DNA of 64,000 nt from JAGVSR01 sp963708775 (GTDB taxonomy: Bacteria > Pseudomonadota > Alphaproteobacteria > Rhizobiales > Hyphomicrobiaceae), in NCBI GenBank assembly GCA_963708775.1, contig CAVPTI010000014.1:1-64000 (forward strand). Direction: 5' to 3'. Numbering within the stretch: the first letter of the stretch is position 1; each line of letters starts with the position of its first letter. Under the pieces are notes generated by a model. That model did not search any database. It worked only from the letters and a program-made list of their open reading frames with translations, and had not been told where the DNA came from. A program made the translations under genes and the position numbers. Shown here piece after piece: positions 9,979-20,762 of this stretch.

Positions 9979-10604
9979 AATTGCATCACCTGCCGATGGT
10001 GGGCAATTGCAGTTAGGTCCGCCGGAAGCGATCACCCATAATGCAGCAAAGAGGCCCGCAAACAATCGCAGTGTGAGCCTGCGCAGTCGTCCCTGCTCCG
10101 CGCGAGCATTCCCGCAGCATCACCCAGACAGCTGGCCTTCCCCATCGAGCAGCAGCTGGTCGGTTGTCAGCCCGCAAGTGATCGCATCTCGGCGGCTGAT
10201 CGCATTTAAGGATCAATCATAGAAAGGATCATACAACTATCGGGGGGCGTGAACTGCAAAACGAACCCAGTAGGGGTTGGGCCGGCCCCCGCCAAAACCT
10301 TTCCGACCGTCTATGTCAGAGCAAAGGCAAATAGAAATAGTCTCACCGGCACGCTTCATAACATCACCGGACGCGCTGGGGGCATGACATCGCGTGTCGA
10401 TCAAGTACCCACCCGAACGACATGGACTAGCCCCGGCCGAGGGGTTCACGCGAATCTCGCGTGACGTCCCTGGCGGATCAACGTGGACGTATGGGACTGT
10501 TTATGTTTTTTGGGGGCGCAGCGCGGCGTCGCGAAAGCGGCTCATCTGTGTCGTCAAGGACCCGCCGGCCGGTGCCTTTGAACCATGTGAAGGGAGATGT
10601 GAAG
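9979..10604. other. intergenic, boundary of polysaccharide region
   Basis: More than 600 bases between the patatin gene (minus) and gmd (plus), with no supportable gene. Short frames are all composition-driven. A run AAGGGAGA at 10590-10596 serves as the ribosome site of gmd. No terminator, repeat border or integrase remnant marks the edge of the region that follows. Confidence 0.4.
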
Positions 10605-11679
10605 GTGCAGTCGAAGGTCGCTTTAATTACCGGTGTGACGGGGCAGGACGGCGCGTATCTGGCGGAATTGCTGCTCGGTAAGGGCTACATGGTCCACGGC
10701 ATCAAGCGGCGATCGTCATCCTTCAATACCGCGCGCGTCGACCACCTTTACGTCGACCCGCATGACAACGGCACGCGCTTCTTCATGCACTATGGCGACC
10801 TCACGGATGCGACCAACCTGATCCGCATCGTGCAGGAAACGCAGCCGGACGAGATCTACAACCTCGCCGCCCAGAGCCATGTGCAGGTGAGCTTCGAGAC
10901 GCCCGAATACACAGCCAATTCCGACGCACTGGGCACGCTGCGTCTGCTCGAGGCGATCCGCATCCTCGGCCTCAAGGACAAGGCCCGCTTCTATCAGGCC
11001 TCGACCTCGGAGCTCTACGGCAAGGTCCAGGAGGTGCCGCAGACGCGAGACCACGCCATTTTATCCGCGATCCCTTATGCGCGCGGCGAAGCTCTATGCC
11101 TACTGGATCACGGTGAACTACCGCGAGGCCTATGGCATGCATGCCTCGAACGGCATTCTGTTCAACCATGAAGGCCCGACGCGCGGCGAAACCTTCGTGA
11201 CGCGCAAGATCACCCGCGCCGTCGCCGCGATCGATCTCGGGCAAGCAGGATCGGCTCTATCTCGGCAACCTCGATGCCAAGCGCGATTGGGGCCATGCCC
11301 GCGATTACGTCGAGGGCATGTGGCGCATGCTGCAGCAGCCAGCCGGGACGACTATGTGCTCGCCACCGGCGAGATGCATGCCGTGCGGGAGTTCGTCGAA
11401 CTCGCCTTTGCCGAGGTCGGGCGCACGATCGATTGGAAGGGCGAGGGGGTCGACGAAGTCGGGCTCGACGCGAAGACCGGGAAGGTCTTGGTGTCGATCG
11501 ATCCGCGCTATTTCCGACCGACCGAAGTCGATGAACTGCTCGGCGATCCATCGAAGGCCCGCGCCAAGCTCGGTTGGCATCACAAGACGACCTTCCGCGA
11601 ACTGGTCGCCGAAATGGTTGCAAGCGACCGCAAGGCCATCGCGGACGAGGCATCGCGGCAAGACCGGTCGGCGCGGTGA
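10605..11679 (+). pseudogene. GDP-mannose 4,6-dehydratase, multiply frameshifted
   Basis: Encodes GDP-D-mannose 4,6-dehydratase, the first step from GDP-mannose to GDP-L-fucose and related deoxysugars. A GTG at 10605 with a well placed AAGGGAGA site starts MQSKVALITGVTGQDG, the NAD(P) Rossmann motif. The catalytic STSELYGKVQEVPQ segment is intact. The frame then breaks near 11045-11090 (around the SPYAVAK tyrosine-lysine motif), again near 11240 and near 11335; the remaining pieces still align end to end, closing at 11679. At least four one-base changes mean it cannot make a full product as written. It is either a run of sequence errors or a decayed gene. It precedes the GDP-fucose synthase gene by 18 bases. 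Confidence 0.85.
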
Positions 11680-11697
11680 TGAGCGGAGCGACGCGGC

Positions 11698-12648
11698 GTG
11701 TCGACTTACGATCTGAAGGGCAAGCGCGTCTACGTTGCCGGACATCGCGGCATGGTGGGCTCTGCGCTCGTGCGCCGGCTCGACCGCGAGATCCTGCACC
11801 GTCATCACCGCGCCGCGGGCCGAGCGTCGATCTGATCCGCCAGGATCAGGTGGACGCTTTTTCGAGGAGACCCGACCGCAAGCCGTGTTCATGGCCGCGG
11901 CGAAGGTGGGCGGCATTCATGCCAATGCCACCTATCCGGCCGACTTCCTGTACGACAACCTGATGATCGCGGCGAACGTGACGCGGCGCCGCCTATGCCG
12001 TGGGCGTCGAGAAGATGCTGTTTCTCGGTTCGTCGTGCATCTATCCCAAGATGGCGCCGCAGCCGATCGACGAAGACGCGCTGCTGACCGGGCCGCTCGA
12101 GCCGACCAACGAATGGTATGCGATCGCCAAGATCGCCGGCATCAAGCTCGCGCAGGCCTATCGCCGCCAACACAACTGCGATTTCATCTCCGCCATGCCG
12201 ACGAACCTCTACGGTCCGGGCGACAACTTCGATCTGGACAACGAGCCACGTCCTCCCGGCGCTGATCCGCAAGGCCCATGAAGCGAAGATCGCAGGCGCG
12301 CCGACATTGACCGTTTGGGGCACAGGCACGCCGCGGCGCGAGTTCCTGCATGCCGACGATTGCGCCGATGCCCTCGTGCACATCATGAAGGTCTATTCCG
12401 AGGACGAGCACATCAACATCGGCTCCGGCCGCGAGGTCACGATCGCTGATCTGGCTCATATGGTCGTCCGGATCGTCGGAGTAGCAAGCGAGATCGTTTT
12501 CGATGCAAGCAAGCCCGACGGGACCCCCCGCAAGCTGATGAGCAGCGCCAAGCTCGCGGCGCTCGGCTGGAAACCACGCATCTCACTCGAAGACGGGATC
12601 GCGCTTGCGTACCAGCAGTTCCTTGCTTCAACGAACAGGCGTGGCTGA
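11698..12648 (+). pseudogene. GDP-L-fucose synthase, multiply frameshifted
   Basis: GDP-4-keto-6-deoxymannose epimerase/reductase, the second step of GDP-L-fucose synthesis. A GTG at 11698 begins STYDLKGKRVYVAGHRGMVGSALV, carrying the GxxGxxG cofactor motif. Later pieces in shifting frames show AAAKVGGIHAN, FLGSSCIYPK, NEWYAIAKIAG (the Tyr-x-x-x-Lys pair) and MPTNLYGPGDNF, ending with the C-terminal segment at 12648. Shifts lie near 11800, 11835, 11860, 11993 (GCGGCG where GCG is expected) and 12243 (one extra G). All pieces are in order and cover the full family length, so the underlying gene is complete. Confidence 0.85.
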
Positions 12649-12774
12649 TATCGACTGGTGCTCACGCTTTTCGTGCGAGCGCGTAGCAAACTCCGTCCTG
12701 GTCGCAATGGAAATTGGTTCGGCGAAGTCGTCTTCGAACGTCCGCCGCGCAGGCCTCAAAGGGCGCGGTCATCG

Positions 12775-13566
12775 CTAAAGATAGCCGCGAACCTTATAGA
12801 CCCAAAATCCAATCCGTTCCTTCAGGGCTTTAGTCGTTAGATCGAGGTATTCGGAATTGGGCAGCCAATCGAAAATCGTTCGTTCGGTTTTGTGGATCAC
12901 CCGCACGTCGGTACTCGAGGCAACAACCGGAAGACCGGCTTTCTGAAATGTCGCCAATGCCCGCGGCATATGGAGTGCAGAGGTCACGAGTAACGCCGTC
13001 TCGAAAGGCGCAGCGGCTCTCAGTTTCTCGATCTCAAGTGCGTTCTCATACGTGTTGCGGCTTTCACCGGCAAACGCGATCGCTGCCTGCGGAACTCCAA
13101 ACTCCACAAGGTGCTCCCGGATCAGTTCCGCCTCCGAAGCCGCACCAGGATTCCACGGGATATTTCCACCGGTGATGAGGACCCGCTTGACCTTGCCAGC
13201 ACGGTAGAGCCGAGCCGCGTGGACGACGCGGTCACTGGCATCGCCGAAGTCAGCATCCTGACGTGGCGCTGCGGGCGGACGCAAACCGCCGCCCAACACG
13301 ATGGCAACGTCGGCTGCTGGTGTCGCGGACAGTGGGCGGGCCGGATACTGGCGTTCGAGTGTGCTGGCGGCCCACTCCGCAACAACGGGCGTCGAGCAGG
13401 CCCAAAGCAGCAGACCTGCTGACACGGCGCTCATGGCAGCGGATCTGCGGTAGCCGATGACAGCAAGGAGGCCGCCGACGAGCGCCAATAGGGAAGCGGC
13501 ACCGACAGGATAAATAACCACGGGCAGGAGCTTCGATAGGAACAGGCTCAGGTCCGTTTCAAACAC
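12775..13566 (-). CDS. DUF218 / ElyC-SanA-YdcF family membrane protein (copy 1)
   Basis: A 263-residue inner-membrane protein with two N-terminal membrane segments and a periplasm-facing DUF218 domain. I place the start at the GTG at 13566, preceded by GAGG, because the upstream extension to 13686 lacks family resemblance. Family marks are clear: VAIVLGGGLRPP, the acidic GDASDRVVHAARLYRAG, ITGGNIPWNP, SRNTYENALEI and VTSALHMPRA. ElyC (Escherichia coli) affects peptidoglycan and lipid-carrier use, and relatives occur in exopolysaccharide loci. It converges on the fucose synthase gene and is about 35-40 percent identical by eye to the broken copy at 18.6 kb. Confidence 0.85.
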   Translation of the reverse strand: MFETDLSLFLSKLLPVVIYPVGAASLLALVGGLLAVIGYRRSAAMSAVSAGLLLWACSTPVVAEWAASTLERQYPARPLSATPAADVAIVLGGGLRPPAAPRQDADFGDASDRVVHAARLYRAGKVKRVLITGGNIPWNPGAASEAELIREHLVEFGVPQAAIAFAGESRNTYENALEIEKLRAAAPFETALLVTSALHMPRALATFQKAGLPVVASSTDVRVIHKTERTIFDWLPNSEYLDLTTKALKERIGFWVYKVRGYL

Positions 13567-14102
13567 GAGGCCTCGCTTTTGAACGCGGCGGTTTGGACAC
13601 TTCCTGCTGTGGCAACCCACGTCGATTAATTTGAAGGTGTCGGGTGCACAGCCACGCAGCACGTGTACGTAGGCAGATGGGGGCAAACTGCAAATGAAGC
13701 AACTTTATTTAGCAACTGTTTCGTGTCCGCTGCAAATGCAACAACGGCAGAGGCAAAATCCGGGAGCTGCAACGCCGTCTACGTTGGCGCCAATGCCTGC
13801 TACCGCAATGATCCGGTGAATCCTTCCTGGCGAGACCGATGTGTTTGCAAATGTTGCCCGAGACGCGCGAGAACGGAAGAGTACGAATTAGATCAACTCA
13901 CACTGCCTGAGGTCAGCCACGTCAGCGCACGCCCATGATCGCGCGGGTCGGTGCACGGGTATGTGTGCAATGCAAATGGACCTGGACCGGCAAACCGGTG
14001 GTCAAGCAGCGCATTGGGCATGCGAGCGCAAACCTCTAGTCCGCACCAGGAGATCGACCGCATCGGCACGCAACGACTCGGGGCCAAGTGGGCGAGCAAG
14101 GC
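13567..14102. other. intergenic; no convincing gene
   Basis: About 535 bases between two minus-strand genes: the end of the RTX protein (14103) and the start of DUF218 copy 1. The 91-codon plus-strand frame at 13663-13938 is cysteine-rich without family match and I do not call it. The stretch has lower GC than its surroundings in places (13670-13760) and probably holds the promoter of DUF218 copy 1. Confidence 0.4.
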
Positions 14103-17100
14103 TCAGAGAATGAAGTCGCTCGCTGTCAAAGAGACATGACCCAACAAGGCCACTTGGAAATCAGCGGCCAGATTGCTGTTCACGTTGCCCGAAACGATGG
14201 TCTTTGCAGCGCCATCCTCGTCAGTGAGAACTGGTAGCGGAGCTGACCTGCGCCGGTAAATTGCGGGCCAACGCCGTCCCAGACAACAGGATTGAAGTTA
14301 AAGGCCTGATCAGATCCACCTTGAATGGCATCAATGGCCGACAGATCGATGACGTCGTGCTGATCCGGGCTCTGCTGCGCGCCGACAAAGTCCATGATGA
14401 CGTCACGCGTGCTCGACGACGTGCCCGAGTTCGTCAGCCTTGCAAACACGAAGACGTCCGCATCCTCACCGCCGAAGAGAACGTCTGCGCCGGCACCACC
14501 TCTGATCGTGTCGTTGCCCGCGCCGCCGGAGATGCGGTCGTTCCCGGAGCTTCCGATCAGCACATCGGACCAGCCGCTTCCGTCCACCTCGAATCCTTCG
14601 CTCTGCCTGCTGAGATCGATTGTGACGCCCGCCGCAGCGTTGGCGGCCGAAACGACTTCGACGTTCACAAGCTGCGTGTTCGAAGCAGCGTTGAGGCCTG
14701 TTGAAGTCTGGAGCACCACGAGTGTATCGCGCCCGGCTCCTCCATCGACAACGTCGCCAGACGTGAGGCCCACGATGACATCGTCGCCGTCTCCAGCTGA
14801 AATCGTGTCGCGCCCCGTTCCGCCCCGGAGGTTGTCCGAGAAAGCGCTGCCCACGATCGTAAAGCCCTCGGTCTGGTTCACAAGGTCAATCGTGACACCC
14901 AAAGCGGCAGACTCCGCTGTGACGACTTCGATACTGACGAGCTGGTTGTTGCCGGCACTGTTGAGGTCGGCGGAAGTCTCGATGAGGTCGAGCGTATCCC
15001 GCCCGCTGCCACCATTGATGACATCCATACCTACAAAGCCGATGATGCGGTCATCGCCCGAACCGGTAGCGATGACGTCGTCACCGGAGCTGCCCATGAT
15101 GACATCAGCAAGCCCGGTTGATGTGATCGCAAATCCGTCTGACTGACGGCTGAGATCCAGCGCCACACCTTCAGTCACCCCCGAAAACGTGACAGCCTCG
15201 ATGTTGACGATCTGATCGTCGCTCGCGGCATTGAGTGCCGCGAGCGAACCGATGAGCCGGAGCGTGTCCGTCCCTCCGAACCCATCGAGGACATCGCCCT
15301 CGGTGAAGTCAGTGAAGACATCGTTGCCCTGACCGCCCGTAATCATGTCGGCGAACGCACTACCGGTGATCGTAAAGCCTTCGGTCTGGTTTGCGAGGCT
15401 GATCGCTACCCCTGAACTGGCGTTTTCAGCGGTCACCACCTCGACGCTGATGAGTTGATCGTTGGCTGCGCTGTTGAGGTCGGCGGAAGTCTCGAAGAGT
15501 TCGAGCGTGTCCCGGCCGCTGCTGCCGTTGATGCGGTCTGCACCCACAAAACCGATGATGCGATCATCGCCGGAACCGGCGTTGACGATGTCAGCGCCAG
15601 AGCTTCCCGTAATCGCATCGGCAAGAGATGTCGCCGTGAACGTAAAGCCGTCTGACTGACGGCTGAGGTCCAGAGCCAGACCTGCCGTGAAGCCAGAGAA
15701 CGTCAGCACTTCGATGCTTGCAATCTGAGCGTCGGCCGCCGCATTGAGCACAGCCAGTGATCCGGTCAACTGCAGCGTATCTCTCCCGCCTGCGCCGTCG
15801 ACGATATCGCCCTCGGTAAGGCCGGTGAAGACATCACTACCCTGTCCGCCTGTGATGACATCCGCAAAAGCGCTGCCGATGATCGTAAAGCGCTCGGTCT
15901 GGTTCACGAGGCTGATCGTGACACCCGCCGCAGCACTCTGAGCTGAAATGACCTCGACGCTGCCAAGCTGACTATTGATGGCCATGTTGAGATGCGGCCG
16001 AAGTTTCAGTCAGCACCAGCGTATCGCGACCGCCACCACCATTGATCCGGTCCGAGCCCACGAAACCCATGATACGGTCGTCGCCCGAACCGGCGCTGAT
16101 GACATCGTCGCCCGAGGTTCCGGTGATCACATCGGCAAAGCTGCTGCCCGTAATCGAAAACCGCTCCGACTGCCGGCTCAGATCGAGCACGACAGAGCCC
16201 TGTGCGCCGGACGCCGAAATCGCTTCAACGTTGATGATCTGTGCGTCGGAGGCAGCGTTCAGATGCACCGATGTCCCGGAAATCCGAATGGTGTCCGTTC
16301 CTGCGCCACCATCGACCTTTTGACCATTGGAGAAGCCAGCGATCGTGTCGTTTCCAGCAAGCCCGAGGATGACCTGCGCGGGGACCATGACGGCTAATGT
16401 GTTGGCGCCACTCGAGCCGACCGAGAAGTGTTCTGGCGACGCCATGGACTTTTGGCCAAAGGCGTCGGAGTAAGTTGCTGTCACTCTGACCAGCGATCCG
16501 ACTGCGACGCCAGCAGGCGTGTAGGTCGCGTTCGTGGCGCCGACAATATCATTCCAGCTGTTTCCGCCGTCGGTGGAAACCTGCCATTGGAATGCCGGCT
16601 CAGTCATCATGCCATCGGGTTCGGAGATCGTGTGGGTGGCCGTCAGTTGTGCCGCGGTGGATCCGGCGGCGTAGCTGGAGATCGTAACGCCACCCATCGC
16701 CGACTCGTCGACGTTGTTGACGGTGATATTGAAGGTTTGTGTCCGCGTCAGACCCGTGACGTCTGTCGCGGTGACGCTGACGGAACGGACCGGGTTTGCT
16801 TCAAAGTCGAGGACAGCATCCTCTTTGACTACGAGTTCATTGCCGACGATTTCGAAAGCGTCCGAAGGTTCAGTCAGCGAAAAGCTCAAAGTGGCCGATT
16901 GCCCAGCGTCCGGGTCAGACCCCGAGAGCGTAGCAATCACAGTTCCTGGTTCAGCACCCTCATCGACTGTCGTATTGGAGAGGACCACGTCGGTGGGTGG
17001 ACGATTGATCAACGTTTGGAGGGCGACCTCCACGCCATCGACCAGTACTCGTTAGTCCTTCGACCGCCGAGATCGTGATGCCGAGGGAGTTGAACGTGAA

Positions 17101-17730
17101 TGCCGCGCCGGTCGTTTGAGCGCCGAGGTTCGTCAATGAGCCGGCCTGTGCCAATTGTGCGGCGGACCAGACAGCGTAGGCAGCAAGATCCGCGCGCAGG
17201 CTTTCGGTGACTTGGGCGCTCGTCAACTGAAGTTCGAGGCGATCGTTTCCAATTCCGCCGACGAATGTGTCGTTTCCTTCGCCAGGTCGATAGACGAACA
17301 CGTCGTCTCCCGCGTCGCCGTAGAGGAGATCATCATCGAGACCACCATCGAGGCGATCGTTGCCCACGCCCCCGTAAAGGGTGTCGCGACCGGACCCGCC
17401 GACGATGTGGTCGTTGCCGCCGTCCCCATACAGGACGTCGTTACCGGCGCCGCCATCGATAAAGTCGTCGCCGCCACCGCCAAAGACGCCGTCGTTACCG
17501 TCTTCGCCGAAGATGCGGTCGTTTCCAGCGTCACCTGTCAGAGTATCAATACCAGCTCCGCCGAAGATGTTGTCATCTCCAGCGCCACCATTGATCCGGT
17601 CGTTGCCGGCACCGCCCTCAATGTGATCGGCACTCGCCGTCCCAACAAGGACATCGTTCAAATCAGTTCCGACAATCGGCGCCACAGTTCGCTCCCACAC
17701 GATCCGCTTCGATGTGTGAAAGGTACTCAT
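14103..17730 (-). CDS. large RTX / cadherin-like secreted calcium-binding protein, three frameshifts
   Basis: A protein of about 1,205 residues once three one-base shifts (near 17047, 15994 and 14233) are bridged. From the N-terminus: about nine GGxGxDxxx RTX nonapeptides (residues 20-150), a cadherin-like domain (TVDEGAEPGTVIATLSG; DPDAG), an Ig-like segment (FQWQVSTDGGNSWNDI), then seven alternating half-units carrying DLSRQS or L-NQTE motifs, and last a GGAGNDTIRGGAGADVLFGG block. The corrected C-terminus ends LTASDFIL, like type I-secreted serralysin-type proteins. There is no Sec signal; an ABC/MFP/TolC exporter is needed but not in view. Probably an adhesin or matrix protein exported to the cell surface, fitting the surrounding polysaccharide genes. 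Confidence 0.85.
14800..16330 (-). repeat. tandem 513-bp (171-residue) super-repeat within RTX gene
   Basis: The two DLSRQSDGF motifs in the best preserved part are 171 residues apart. Each super-repeat is made of a half-unit of about 90 residues starting at LDLSRQS and one of about 81 residues starting at L-NQTE. Each half contains one or two RTX-like GxxGxD turns, a DTLxL strand and an LNxAxxxQ(I/L)xxxE segment. Seven half-units alternate strictly. The high DNA identity between units makes this stretch prone to assembly error and recombination. Confidence 0.75.
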
Positions 17731-17916
17731 TTTGCATTTCAGAAAGGTTCATCCCTATGATTACCAAAGTGCAAATATTTAACAATCGTTAGGGGCGTCT
17801 GGAAGAAAGCCGTTTCGCGGACAAGCCCTCGGCCAATTCCGCTCCCTATTTAACAAAACATTTTCTTAATTCACGGATCATAACAAGTCGTATGCGGTCG
17901 TGTAGCAGAGAGTTCG
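17731..17916. promoter_or_regulatory. divergent promoter region, RTX gene / DUF218 copy 2
   Basis: A 186-base AT-richer stretch between the minus-strand RTX gene and the plus-strand DUF218 gene. The shared location suggests coordinated control of the secreted protein and the DUF218 gene. I see A/T tracts (17846-17890) but no clear palindrome. Confidence 0.5.
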
Positions 17917-18576
17917 ATGTTGCGTGCAGATTGCCTTCAAACGGCCCCCCTATTTCAACGGCTCGATGCTGGGTTCGCCCTTGCCTCCGTTCTTATTCTC
18001 TCCTCGCTGGCCGTAATGTTATCCCGCCTCGATACGGCGGTAACAACGCGGGTCGCACGCGCGCTTGAAGGCCGGATTGCTCCCGCGAACCTCCCTGCAA
18101 CGTTGAGCGGCATCATCGTTCTCGGGGGCTCTCCCTCGCGCGTCAAAGCCGCACTCGAAGTCGCAGAACGCTTTCCCGGGATCCCCGTTGTCTTGAGCGG
18201 ACCGGGACATGTTGAGATCGCCGTGGCGCGCAAGAAGGCCGCACCTACCACCCCTGTTACGATCGACCGTCGCGCCACCACGACGTATGAAAACGCCGTC
18301 TATAGCAAGGACCTCGTCGGGCCCCGAAACGATGAGTGTTGGGCCGTTGTCACGTCGGCCGTCCACATGCCACGCGCGATCGGCGCCTTCGAAGCCGTCG
18401 GGTTCCCCGTCCTTCCCTGGCCCGTTGATGATACGCCTGTGCATCCGGTGCAGCGCTCAGCATGGGTTTGGCATGAAGTCTTCGGCTTGATCGGCTACTG
18501 GGCCTTTGGCCGCTCCAGCACCCTCTATCCCGCTCAAAAAACAGCTTGCTCGGCGACCGAAATCGCGAGCAACTGA
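17917..18576 (+). CDS. DUF218 / YdcF-like protein (copy 2)
   Basis: A 219-residue protein with one N-terminal membrane segment (about residues 18-38) and a DUF218 domain: GIIVLGGSPSRV, VVLSGPG, RATTTYENAVY and VTSAVHMPRAIGAFEAVGFPV. It is shorter than copies 1 and 3, having a single membrane segment and lacking the HAARLYRAGK stretch. The ATG at 17917 follows a promoter region shared with the divergent RTX gene. Family function is unsettled; members act in envelope or polysaccharide metabolism. It is the only copy of the three that reads through without any start ambiguity or lesion. Confidence 0.82.
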   Translation: MLRADCLQTAPLFQRLDAGFALASVLILSSLAVMLSRLDTAVTTRVARALEGRIAPANLPATLSGIIVLGGSPSRVKAALEVAERFPGIPVVLSGPGHVEIAVARKKAAPTTPVTIDRRATTTYENAVYSKDLVGPRNDECWAVVTSAVHMPRAIGAFEAVGFPVLPWPVDDTPVHPVQRSAWVWHEVFGLIGYWAFGRSSTLYPAQKTACSATEIASN

Positions 18577-18616
18577 GCCCGGATCCCACCGGGCGTCAGA
18601 AAAGACCGACAGCACG

Positions 18617-19380
18617 GCCATTCTGTTTCTCACCAAGCTGCTTCCCGCTTTTGTCTATCCGCTGAGCTTGCCATCGGGCTCCTATTGTTGGGTCTGCTGG
18701 CACCACACCCACGCGCGGCCATACTCTGCCGTGCGGTAGCGATTGTCGGGCTATGCTGCTTCGACCGCACCAGTCGCAGATCGGGCCCTGGCACCCTCGA
18801 AAAACAAAATCCGCCACGGCTAATCGCCGAACTCCCGCAGGCTGATGCCGCCATCCTTCTTGGCGGCGTCGTCGGTGGCGCTACTCCTCCGCGCGTTACC
18901 TCCGAACTCGTCGCCTCGGGAGATCGCGTGCTGCACGCCGCGCGGCTCTTCCGCGCCGGGAAGGTGGAACGCATTCTCGTGACCGACGGCAACTTGCCCT
19001 GGCACCCAGGTGCGGCGCCCGAAGCCGATCTCATGCGCGATCTCCTGACCGAGTGGGGCGTACCGGGAGACGCGATCGACATTGTCGGCGACTGCCGCAA
19101 CACATACGAGAACGCACTGGAAATCGCGGCGTTGCTCGAACGGCAACCCTTCGCATAAGCCTTGCTCGTCACGTCCGCCGCGCACATGCCTCGCGCGATC
19201 GCGACCTTCCAAATGGCAGGCGTTTCCGTGACGCCAGCCACGACAGACGTAGAGGTGACCGATACTGGACCGTGGAACCCGCTCCGTTGGCTGCCGGACG
19301 CCGGCGCGCTCGATGCGACGACGCACGCCATCAAGGAATGGATAGGCTTTGCCGCTTATCGCGTGAGAGGTTATTTGCAG
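18617..19380 (+). pseudogene. DUF218 / ElyC-like protein (copy 3), broken
   Basis: A third DUF218 gene, closely like copy 1: LTKLLPAFVYPLS at the first membrane segment, DAAILLGGVVGGATPP, GDRVLHAARLFRAGKVERILVTDGNLPWHPGAA, CRNTYENALEI and VTSAAHMPRA. It has a frameshift near 18675 in the second membrane segment and an in-frame TAA at 19156-19158, exactly where copy 1 has a sense codon before ALLVTSA. After the family C-terminus (RVRGYL, to about 19380) the frame runs on into the converging glycosyltransferase gene, suggesting a further lesion. The start codon is unclear. A nonsense codon is harder to explain as an indel error, so real decay is likely. Confidence 0.7.
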
Positions 19381-19415
19381 CGGTCAGGCTTGCCGAAGCA
19401 GGTCGGCTCGCCGAG

Positions 19416-20688
19416 TTATGCACGCGACGCAATAGATGTCAGCAGTTGGTGCCATTTCTTGACGGCAATCGACTGTTCGAACGACGCTTCAAAAGCCGCA
19501 CGAGCGTTATGTCCCAACTGCACCCTACGTTTGGGATCCTCAGCAAAACCGCGGACCGCGCGGCAAGTGCCGCTCCGTCGCCCGGCGCGACAGTCACGCC
19601 GCAGTCATAGCGTGCAATGAGGCGTGCGATTTCGCCGTCCGCGACTCCGATGAAAATCGCGGGCCGCGCCGACCGCAGTGATGCCGTAGAATTTACTGGG
19701 CACGATGAGCCCCTCCAACTCTGGACGCAGTGAGACCAGATGCACGTCGGCCGCGCTCAAACTCTGAGATAGCATGTCCCGGGATTGGTACGGCTTGAAC
19801 ACGACCGAGGTCAGATGTCGCCGCGAAGTTTGAAGGGCGAATTCTTCATAGAGCGCGCCGCCGCCGATGAAGAGCCAGACGACCGGCGGCCCTGACGGTG
19901 GGTCGTCCTCGAGCCGGGCAATGGCGTCGATCAGCGTCTCATATTCGTGTGCGCGTCCAAGGTTGCCGGAATATCCTACGACAAACTTGCCATCGAGCCC
20001 CCACACGCGGCGTAGATCGTTCTCCTCGTGCAGCACCGGCTTCAAGACACTTGCGTCGGCCCAATTCGAGATCAAGCGAATTTTTTCGGGCGCCACGCCG
20101 AGCAGCCAGGATGCGCTCCGCCATGCGATCGCCGAGCACAACGTTCATGTCCGCTGACCGAAGCGATCGGTCGCGCAGAATTTTCATGAGCCTGTAAACC
20201 GGGCCCATCGCGCCGTCTTTACCCGGGCCGACGGCCATGGCGACCTCCGGGAAGAGGTCCTGGAGCCAGTTGACGAGCTTAGCTCCCCGCAAATGCGCAA
20301 TCGGGCCAGCCAAAACCGACAGCATCGGTGGATCGGTCTTCGCCACCACTACATCGTTCTTGCTATCAGGATCGAAGAGGCGCCATGCGGCCGACAGGTA
20401 AAAGGTCAAGTAGTCAACGGCCCGCCCGGCAAGATTGTTGCGGCCAAAGCGGGTGGTCCAGAGGCGGACGATCTCTATCCCTTGGTACCGATCCCGTGGA
20501 GTAAGATCCACCTGCGGATCATCATACTTTTGCCGGGAGCAGATCACCGTCACCATTTCACCGGATGCGGCGAGGTTGACGGCCAAATCCGTCAGGAGTT
20601 GACTGGTCGCAGAATGATCGGGATAAAAAAAACGATTGATGAAAATATAGCCCACGTTTATCCGCCTGAGAGGGGTGTCCGCGAGCAT
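19416..20688 (-). pseudogene. family-4-type glycosyltransferase, multiply frameshifted
   Basis: A GT-B glycosyltransferase of the WbuB/group 1 type, about 420 residues when rejoined. The N-terminal half from the ATG at 20688 shows the family opening YIFINRFFYPDHSATSQL and the NWLQDLFPEVA acceptor-domain motif. A shift near 20100 leads to the C-terminal half (VVGYSGNLGRAHE, KPYQSRDMLSQSLSAADVHLV, PSKFYGITAVG). A second shift near 19660 and a third near 19535 are needed to reach the end at 19416, where a helix EQSIAVKKWHQLL closes the protein. It would add one sugar to a lipid-linked polysaccharide unit at the inner membrane. Converges on DUF218 copy 3. Confidence 0.75.
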
Positions 20689-20762
20689 GAGTAACTGAGG
20701 TCAAAGGCTGCGGCTAACGCCGATGTCGCACACCCGCCGATGACGCGCAGCAGGGTCGCTTT

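Noticed and set aside
167..10269. Shared 16-mer CTGCAAAACGAACCCA at about 167 and 10254
   Set aside because: One such match is expected by chance in a window this long; no extension or flanking structure suggests attachment sites or an element.
10605..12648. Separate small genes in the gmd/fcl stretch
   Set aside because: The pieces align in order to two single enzymes; they are frameshift fragments, not independent genes.
14394..17760. Many long plus-strand frames opposite the RTX gene
   Set aside because: They mirror the repeat periodicity of the RTX gene and have no independent coding features.
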